This document shows, piece by piece, positions 6,012 to 10,711 of a stretch of DNA of 10,711 nucleotides. The translations under genes and the position numbers were made by a program. The notes beneath the pieces are model-generated. The model worked only from the letters and a program-made list of their open reading frames with translations. It was not told the origin of the DNA and made no database searches. Each line of letters starts with the position of its first letter. The stretch's first letter is position 1. Where the stretch lies: contig MFMA01000047.1 in NCBI GenBank assembly GCA_001783355.1, positions 1 to 10,711 of the forward strand. The letters run 5' to 3'. Source of the DNA: Candidatus Kaiserbacteria bacterium RIFCSPLOWO2_01_FULL_54_20 (lineage in GTDB: Bacteria > Patescibacteriota > Minisyncoccia > Phycocordibacterales > UBA2100).

Positions 6012-6926
6012 TTACTTTTCACCCCTCCGCGCAAGCGCATTTATCGCAGGTACGATTATCTTCAGCGTGTCGTCATAAAAATTGAGATCGCCGACCGCCG
6101 AGAGCGGGAACCACTGCGCGTCGTCGAGTCCGCCCGAAGGCCCGAGTTTCAGCTCGGAGAAGGGCGACTCCGCGAGAAAATACGTGACGCGTTTGCGTTT
6201 CTTTCCGCCGTCGATCTTAGAATCGTTGGCAATGTATTCGTTGACGCCGAGCTCCTCGACTATCTTGATGTCCAATCCCAGTTCCTCTTTTATTTCACGC
6301 GTCGCTCCACCCCGCACGTCCTCCCCCTCCTCTATCTTTCCTTTTGAAATGGTCCAGTGACCGAAAATGTCGTGCACGAATGCGAGGTACGTCTCACCCC
6401 CCTGTTTGGCGTAGACGACGGCTCCGGCAAGGTGTTCGGTCGGCATCTTTCCGGTTTTTTGCGCCGCTTTTTTCCGTGCACCTCCTTCGTCCTTGCCCGG
6501 CTCACCCAATTCCACATATACGGCGCCTAATACTCCGTTCACAAATCGCCCGGAAGAGTTCGAGCCGAACGTTTTTGCGAGCTCTATCGCCTCGTTGATA
6601 GCGACTTTTGCAGGCACCTGTGTGCGGTCGGAATAGAGAAGCTCCGTAAGCCCGAGGCGCAGGACGTTCCTGTCTATCGCCGCGATCTTTTCAAGCGGCC
6701 ACTCCGGAGCCGCCCGAACGATAACGTCGTCTATCTCCCGCTGTTTTGCGGTCGCCGTTTGGAGAAGCTGCTTCATAAAAGGCATGTCGCTCTCCCTCGC
6801 GCCGAACTCCAGCGCATAGTCACTAAGGCGCTTCTCCGCGTCCTGCATGCTCATCTTTCCACCGGAGGCGTCCCGTTCAAAAAGAACCTGGAGAACTACA
6901 GAACGAGCTAAGTGACGATTTGCCAT
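6012..6926 (-). CDS. nusB: NusB antitermination factor fused to a C-terminal Nudix hydrolase domain
   Basis: One uninterrupted 304-residue reading frame carries two domains. Residues 1-140 are NusB-like: RHLARSVVLQVLFERD (4-19), PLEKIAAIDRNVLRLGLTEL (77-96) and the conserved tail VAINEAIELAKTFGS...GRFVNGVLGAV (108-136). NusB with S10/NusE binds boxA RNA in rRNA antitermination. A Lys/Gly-rich linker (about 145-165) leads to a Nudix fold (about 166-300) with a complete Nudix box, G196-x5-E202-x7-R210-E211-x3-E215-x-G217, preceded by GHWTISKG. This resembles MutT and diadenosine-polyphosphate hydrolases; the substrate cannot be read from sequence. NusB is normally a stand-alone protein of 130-160 residues. 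The gene sits 39 nt after rpmF and 7 nt before rnc. No Shine-Dalgarno is evident before the ATG. The fusion could couple nucleotide clean-up to rRNA synthesis, or merely be two tethered activities. Confidence 0.93.
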   Translation of the reverse strand: MANRHLARSVVLQVLFERDASGGKMSMQDAEKRLSDYALEFGARESDMPFMKQLLQTATAKQREIDDVIVRAAPEWPLEKIAAIDRNVLRLGLTELLYSDRTQVPAKVAINEAIELAKTFGSNSSGRFVNGVLGAVYVELGEPGKDEGGARKKAAQKTGKMPTEHLAGAVVYAKQGGETYLAFVHDIFGHWTISKGKIEEGEDVRGGATREIKEELGLDIKIVEELGVNEYIANDSKIDGGKKRKRVTYFLAESPFSELKLGPSGGLDDAQWFPLSAVGDLNFYDDTLKIIVPAINALARRGEK

Positions 6927-6965
6927 GACGAAAGATCAGACGAACAAAAGAGCAAAGTGTTTCAA

Positions 6966-7238
6966 TTAGGTTTTTGACGTTTCTGTCTCCTTAGTTTCAG
7001 TAATCTGTCCGCTTTCTTTAAGTTCTTTTTCGCGACGCTTTGTGCGGCGCGCTTCGCGCGTGGCGCGAGCGACGACGTCGATGACGACGCGGCCCTTGTA
7101 TTTTCCACAATCGGGACAGGCGCGATGCGAGAGGCGAAGCGCGCCGCATTCGCATTTTGTGGTTTGAACAGGCGTGAGCGCGTGATGACTCCGGCGTTTC
7201 GCCGTTTCGGAACGATTTCTGCGCATTCGTACTACCAT
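6966..7238 (-). CDS. rpmF: 50S ribosomal protein L32
   Basis: Small zinc-ribbon protein of the large ribosomal subunit. The 90 residues begin MVVRMRRNRSETAKRRSHHAL, aligning with the family's AVPKRKxSKxRRxKRRxHxAL, and continue with CGALRLSHRACPDCGKYKGR. The four cysteines are C29, C31, C41 and C44: the first pair is separated by one residue, whereas L32 zinc ribbons usually have C-x2-C. A charged tail of about 35 residues after VVIDV extends beyond the usual 55-60-residue length. The same frame is open upstream to 7499, but that part is a shadow of rnhB; ATG 7238 is set by homology and lies 11 nt after the rnhB stop. A second ATG at 7226 would lose four family-like residues. No Shine-Dalgarno is visible. 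It is likely cotranscribed with rnhB and nusB-Nudix. Confidence 0.93.
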   Translation of the reverse strand: MVVRMRRNRSETAKRRSHHALTPVQTTKCECGALRLSHRACPDCGKYKGRVVIDVVARATREARRTKRREKELKESGQITETKETETSKT

Positions 7239-7249
7239 ATGTGGGGACA

Positions 7250-7867
7250 CTATACCGTTTTTCTGCTGAGACGCAAACGGGTACAGAAACTTGTCCGATG
7301 AATGTCCGATAATCCTAACTGCGAAATGATGCGCCGATGTATGAGCGTGCCATATCCTTTGTGCGTCTCGAGGGCGTAAGGAGCGTAGCGTGACGAGAGT
7401 TCTTCCATCAGGCGGTCCCGCGAAACCTTCGCAACGATGGAGGCGAGGGCGATGACGGGTATGGTTTCGTCGCCGCGCACGAAGGAGCGCTGCTGCCATT
7501 TTTCAGGCACGCGCAAGCCCGCGTCGAGGAGCACTTCTACTTTTGAGTGGCTCACGCCAAGGCTTGCGAGCGCAAGCGCCGCCGCTTCGTGCGCGGCGTT
7601 CACGATGCCTATCGCGTCGATGACGTGTGCTTCTACAAAGGCGGCCGCGTGTTTGAGGCGTCCGTGGGTGGAAATGTGTTCGTATAAAATGTCGCGCTGC
7701 TGCGCCGTAAGCTGCTTCGAGTCCCGAAGGCGCGGAACTCCGTGGCGCGTCACCATCCTGAAAGCTCCTTCCCAATCGAAATCCTCCGGCATGAGAACAG
7801 CGCCGACACATACAGGACCCGCAAGCGCCCCGCGCCCTGCCTCGTCGACGCCGACTTGATATCGCAC
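7250..7867 (-). CDS. rnhB: Ribonuclease HII
   Basis: Cleaves RNA in RNA-DNA hybrids and at single ribonucleotides in DNA, supporting ribonucleotide excision and primer removal. The 205 residues show every family landmark: VDEAGRG (7-13, metal ligands D8 and E9), RDSKQL (48-53), LLDAG (113-117, D115) and ASIVAKVSRDR (132-142, D141), then HKGYGT (169-174) with H177 and SDIHRTSF (187-194) near the end. The start is GTG at 7867; DEAGRG normally lies within 10-20 residues of the start, and no better codon is in frame. There is no Shine-Dalgarno, but a -10-like TACAAT ends 6 nt before the GTG, which would make a leaderless message. It is the first gene of the minus-strand cluster and divergent from dnaE. 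Confidence 0.96.
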   Translation of the reverse strand: MRYQVGVDEAGRGALAGPVCVGAVLMPEDFDWEGAFRMVTRHGVPRLRDSKQLTAQQRDILYEHISTHGRLKHAAAFVEAHVIDAIGIVNAAHEAAALALASLGVSHSKVEVLLDAGLRVPEKWQQRSFVRGDETIPVIALASIVAKVSRDRLMEELSSRYAPYALETHKGYGTLIHRRIISQLGLSDIHRTSFCTRLRLSRKTV

Positions 7868-7873
7868 AGATGA

Positions 7874-7904
7874 ATTGTACCAAAGGAAATACGCGATGAT
7901 GCAA
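7874..7904 (-). promoter_or_regulatory. Candidate extended -10 promoter of the rnhB cluster
   Basis: The minus strand reads TGGTACAAT (7882-7874), a TGn-extended -10 box matching TATAAT at five of six bases. A poor -35 (TTGCAT, 7904-7899) lies 19 nt upstream. The -10 ends 6 nt before the rnhB GTG, so transcription would start at or next to the start codon. Confidence 0.4.
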
Positions 7905-7916
7905 AAACGATGAGTG

Positions 7917-7922
7917 TATACT
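7917..7922 (+). promoter_or_regulatory. Candidate -10 box of dnaE
   Basis: TATACT (five of six to consensus), immediately preceded by TG, lies 54 nt before the dnaE ATG in the divergent spacer. No clear -35 hexamer is found 16-18 nt upstream. A start near 7929 would leave a leader of about 48 nt containing the palindrome at 7935-7963. Confidence 0.35.
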
Positions 7923-7934
7923 GAAGAGCATGTC

Positions 7935-7963
7935 GCCCGCCTTCGCTAACGCTACGGACGGGC
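7935..7963. repeat. GC palindrome in the dnaE leader overlapping its ribosome binding site
   Basis: GCCCGCC (7935-7941) pairs with GGACGGGC (7956-7963) with one bulged base, around a loop containing TTCGCTAACGCTAC. The right arm merges into GGGCAGG (7960-7966), the only Shine-Dalgarno-like sequence before the dnaE ATG, ending 10 nt upstream of it. It resembles the GGCAGGC hairpin upstream of rpsP. Confidence 0.5.
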
Positions 7964-7976
7964 AGGCGCGCAGACT

Positions 7977-10711
7977 ATGAAACCGGATTTCGTGCATTTG
8001 CACACACACTCCCATTATTCGCTCCTCGAGGCGATACCGAAAATATCGGAACTCGTCGCGGCGTCGGCAAAAGACGGGCAAAGGGCACTCGCCCTGACCG
8101 ACAACGGCAACCTGTACGGCGCGATAGAGTTTTATAAAACATGCAAAGAAAGCAGCGTTAAGCCGATAATTGGTGTCGACTTTCATGTAGCGCCGCGAAG
8201 GCGCGACCAAAAAGAACACCGCGTGGACGACCAAACATCCCGTCTCATTCTCCTCGCGAAGAACGAGGTCGGCTATCGCAACCTCATCCAGCTCGTCTCG
8301 TATGCGCATATTGAAGGGTTTTACGGCCGCCCGCGCATTGACCGAGAACTCATCGAACTCCACCGAGACGGCCTCATTGCGATACTCCCCTCGTATGGAG
8401 GTGAACACGCGCACGCTATTCGTCACGGGAGCGCTGCGCGCGCGGAGGAGATACTGCATTGGCACAGGAAACTGTTCGGTGATGATTGCTATGCGGAGAT
8501 CACGCGGCATCCGGAGATAGAGGGTCATGAAGAACAAATGCAACGCATCATCGCGCGCGCTCGAAGCGCCGGAGTTCCGCTCCTCGCTTCGCACGATGTG
8601 TACTACCTTTTGCCGGAAGATTCGCTCGCGTGCGACCTCGTTAACAAGATCCGTTCGGGCGGCACACTCTCCAGAGACGGGGACATGGCGCCGAAAGATT
8701 TTTCCTTCATCTCTCTTGCGCGCGCGCAAGAACTCTTCGCAGACCTTCCGGAAGCCGTAGAGAACGCGGCGAAAGTCGCCGACTTCTGCAATCTGGAACT
8801 GAAGCTCGGCTCGTGGGTATTTCCGGACTTCCCCATTCCCGCGGGAAGTTCAGGAGATAAAGAGCTGCGGCTACTTGTCGAGGCCGGATTCTCCGCTCGA
8901 GGAATGGAAAAAACCGAGGAGGCAAAGACGCGCGCAGAGTATGAGCTCTCAGTGATCTCGAATAAGGGATACGCCCCGTATTTTCTTGTCGTCGCCGATC
9001 TATTACGGCATGCGCGGGAGAAAGGCATTCTCACCAACACTCGAGGAAGCGCTGCGGGCTCCTTGGTCTCCTACCTTTGCGGCATCACGACGGTGGACCC
9101 GCTCGACTATCACCTCCCTTTCGAGCGCTTCTTGAATCCGGAGCGTCCGTCGCCGCCCGACATTGATATGGACCTCGCCGACGACAAGCGGGACGAGCTT
9201 ATTGAATATGTCCGGCACAAGTACGGCGAGGACAGAGTCGCGCAAATAGGGACGTTCGGCACCATGATGGCCCGTGCCGCCGTCCGCGATGTGGCTCGCG
9301 CGCTCGGACACCCGTACGGCACCGGAGACCGCGTCGCGAAGCTCATTCCATTTGGCAAACAGGGCTTCCCCGTCTCGATCAAGAGCTCGCTCGATGGCGT
9401 GCCGGAACTCAAACAAGCATACGAAAGCGACCCGGCATGCCGCGAGATATTGGACCTGGCGCAGAAGATAGAGGGCAATGCGAGGCACGTCGGGGTACAT
9501 GCCGCGGGTGTCGTCATAGCTCCCACCTCGGTCAAAGATTTCGTGCCCATCCAGTTGGACCCAAAGGGAGGAAAAACCATTACGCAGTACGATATGTACG
9601 CTGTCGAGGAGGCAGGACTTCTCAAATTCGACTTCCTCGGCCTCAAGAACCTCTCGGTCCTCGCCGACTCCGTGGCGCGAGTTAAAGAGCGTCTCGGTGC
9701 GGAGGTCGACTTGGACAAACTTCCGCTCGATGACGCGAAAACGTACGAGATGCTTTCCCGTGGGGAAACGCTCGGAGTCTTTCAGCTCGCGGGCGGCGGC
9801 ATGACATCCTACTTTATTGACCTTGAACCTTCGACCATCCACGACATCAATGCGATGGTTGCCTTGTACCGCCCGGGCCCGATGGCGTTCATTCCCGCGT
9901 ACATCGAACGCAAGAAAAACCCGAAGCTCATACGGTACCTCGATCCGCGCATGGAACCGATACTGAAAAACTCCTACGGGGTCATCACCTACCAGGACGA
10001 TGTTTTGGAAATTGCGGTCAAACTCGCCGGATACTCATGGCTCGAGGCAGACAAGCTGAGGAAGGCGATGGGCAAGAAAATACCGGCGGAGATGCGCGCG
10101 CAGAAGGAAAAGTTCACTGCCGGCTGTGTTAAGCACGGAATGAAAAAAGAGGTCGCGCAGACGCTTTGGGAGCAGATAGAGACATTCGCGGCCTATGGTT
10201 TCAACAAAGCGCACGCCGCAAGTTATGGCAATTTGGCCTATAAAACGGCTTATATGAAGGCTAATTTCCAGGTTGATTACATGGCGGCCCTTCTCACCGC
10301 CGAGGCGGGCGACGTGGAGAAGATCTCCGAGATAGTCGCGGAATGCAAACGCATGAAGATAAAAGTGTGGCCGCCCTCGGTGCAAGAGAGTAAGGGAAAT
10401 TTCACGGTGATAGACAGCACCAATATTCGATTCGGGCTTTACAGCATCAAGAATTTCGGCACCGGAGTCGCGGATTCAATTATCGAGGCGCGGAACAGCA
10501 TGCGGTTCGAAACCATTGCAGACTTTCTCGCCCGTGTTCCCGACAAAAACCTCAACAAGAAATCGCTCGAATCGCTCATTCAATCCGGCGCGCTGGACGA
10601 GCTCGGCGAACGCGGACAACTGCTTTCCGCCATTGATATGCTTTTGAACTACCATCGTGAATACGCGAACGTGCCGACGAATCAGAATTCGTTATTCGGC
10701 GCGGGAAGCTC
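7977..10711 (+). CDS. dnaE: DNA polymerase III subunit alpha, 3' end outside the window
   Basis: Replicative DNA polymerase catalytic subunit. 911 codons are present without a stop; full-length DnaE is about 1,150, so the missing part should be the OB fold and clamp/tau-binding tail. The N-terminal PHP domain (about 1-215) begins FVHLHTHSHYSLLEA (5-19) and includes ALTDNGNLYGAIEFY (39-53). The palm has RGSAAGSLVSY, the acidic motif PDIDMDL (394-400; D397 and D399 match E. coli D401 and D403) and KFDFLGLKNL (550-559; D552 matches D555). Then come the fingers (ALYRPGPM, YGVITYQDDV, GYSWLEADKLRKAMGKK, FNKAHAASYG) and the start of the helix-hairpin-helix part. PHP metal-ligand positions are partly altered (N43, D68, Y209). 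ATG 7977 is set by homology and GGCAGG upstream. It is transcribed away from rnhB. Confidence 0.98.
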   Translation, partial: MKPDFVHLHTHSHYSLLEAIPKISELVAASAKDGQRALALTDNGNLYGAIEFYKTCKESSVKPIIGVDFHVAPRRRDQKEHRVDDQTSRLILLAKNEVGYRNLIQLVSYAHIEGFYGRPRIDRELIELHRDGLIAILPSYGGEHAHAIRHGSAARAEEILHWHRKLFGDDCYAEITRHPEIEGHEEQMQRIIARARSAGVPLLASHDVYYLLPEDSLACDLVNKIRSGGTLSRDGDMAPKDFSFISLARAQELFADLPEAVENAAKVADFCNLELKLGSWVFPDFPIPAGSSGDKELRLLVEAGFSARGMEKTEEAKTRAEYELSVISNKGYAPYFLVVADLLRHAREKGILTNTRGSAAGSLVSYLCGITTVDPLDYHLPFERFLNPERPSPPDIDMDLADDKRDELIEYVRHKYGEDRVAQIGTFGTMMARAAVRDVARALGHPYGTGDRVAKLIPFGKQGFPVSIKSSLDGVPELKQAYESDPACREILDLAQKIEGNARHVGVHAAGVVIAPTSVKDFVPIQLDPKGGKTITQYDMYAVEEAGLLKFDFLGLKNLSVLADSVARVKERLGAEVDLDKLPLDDAKTYEMLSRGETLGVFQLAGGGMTSYFIDLEPSTIHDINAMVALYRPGPMAFIPAYIERKKNPKLIRYLDPRMEPILKNSYGVITYQDDVLEIAVKLAGYSWLEADKLRKAMGKKIPAEMRAQKEKFTAGCVKHGMKKEVAQTLWEQIETFAAYGFNKAHAASYGNLAYKTAYMKANFQVDYMAALLTAEAGDVEKISEIVAECKRMKIKVWPPSVQESKGNFTVIDSTNIRFGLYSIKNFGTGVADSIIEARNSMRFETIADFLARVPDKNLNKKSLESLIQSGALDELGERGQLLSAIDMLLNYHREYANVPTNQNSLFGAGS

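Noticed and set aside
7239..7499. Upstream part of the open frame ending in rpmF
   Set aside because: It overlaps the rnhB C-terminal half in another frame. L32 homology starts only at 7238.
7503..8729. 408-codon open frame on the minus strand
   Set aside because: It lies opposite the dnaE 5' region and in another frame of rnhB, both clearly real genes. Its translation has Arg/Ser-rich, low-complexity composition and no recognisable domain.
9003..9842. 279-codon open frame on the minus strand
   Set aside because: It is antisense to the dnaE palm domain, which includes the catalytic aspartates. GC-rich codon bias produces such shadows; no family motif is present.
1..10711. CRISPR array, insertion sequence or prophage
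   Set aside because: There are no regularly spaced direct repeats, transposase or phage genes. All complete frames are core genes, apart from the TraB-like one.

Overview
The window is compact, GC-rich bacterial DNA carrying core housekeeping genes. Seven complete genes and one Nudix-fused gene lie on the minus strand. One partial gene (dnaE) lies on the plus strand and runs off the right edge. No mobile element, CRISPR array, tRNA or rRNA was found. An unusual SMC, a NusB-Nudix fusion, scarce Shine-Dalgarno sites, palindrome-filled spacers and divergent core proteins suggest a Candidate Phyla Radiation / Patescibacteria (Parcubacteria-like) genome. This is an inference; there is no marker such as 16S rRNA here to prove it. 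TGA is used as a stop (smc, ppsR), so there is no sign of the UGA-glycine code of Gracilibacteria/SR1.

Layout, read along minus-strand transcription (right to left): rnhB (7867-7250), rpmF (7238-6966), nusB-Nudix fusion (6926-6012), rnc (6004-5318), a 272-nt spacer full of nested inverted repeats (5317-5046), smc without a recognisable hinge (5045-2832), a TraB/TIKI-like protein with an internal twin-arginine motif (2818-1709), a 154-nt leader with small hairpins, a PEP-synthase/PPDK regulatory kinase/pyrophosphorylase (1554-730), a GC-rich hairpin followed by T residues (probable terminator, 706-662), rpsP (600-193), and then a gene-free stretch (1-192) with a 23-bp imperfect inverted repeat. 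Divergently, dnaE starts at 7977 and extends past 10711.

rnhB, rpmF, nusB-Nudix and rnc are separated by 39 nt or less and look like one operon for RNA processing, ribosome biogenesis and antitermination. rnc followed by smc recalls the rnc-smc-ftsY order of Firmicutes, but here ftsY is replaced by the TraB/TIKI-like gene. RNase HII (RNA-DNA hybrid removal), SMC (chromosome compaction) and DnaE (replication) give a chromosome-maintenance theme around a translation/RNA-processing core.

The most interesting items are the 737-residue SMC with intact ATPase head but no visible hinge, the NusB-Nudix fusion, the TraB/TIKI-like protein with SRRGFLG in its middle, and a branched inverted-repeat structure 14 nt after the RNase III stop codon. 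Several catalytic or metal-binding positions depart from family consensus (RNase III Asp to Asn, DnaE PHP ligands, L32 zinc ribbon spacing).
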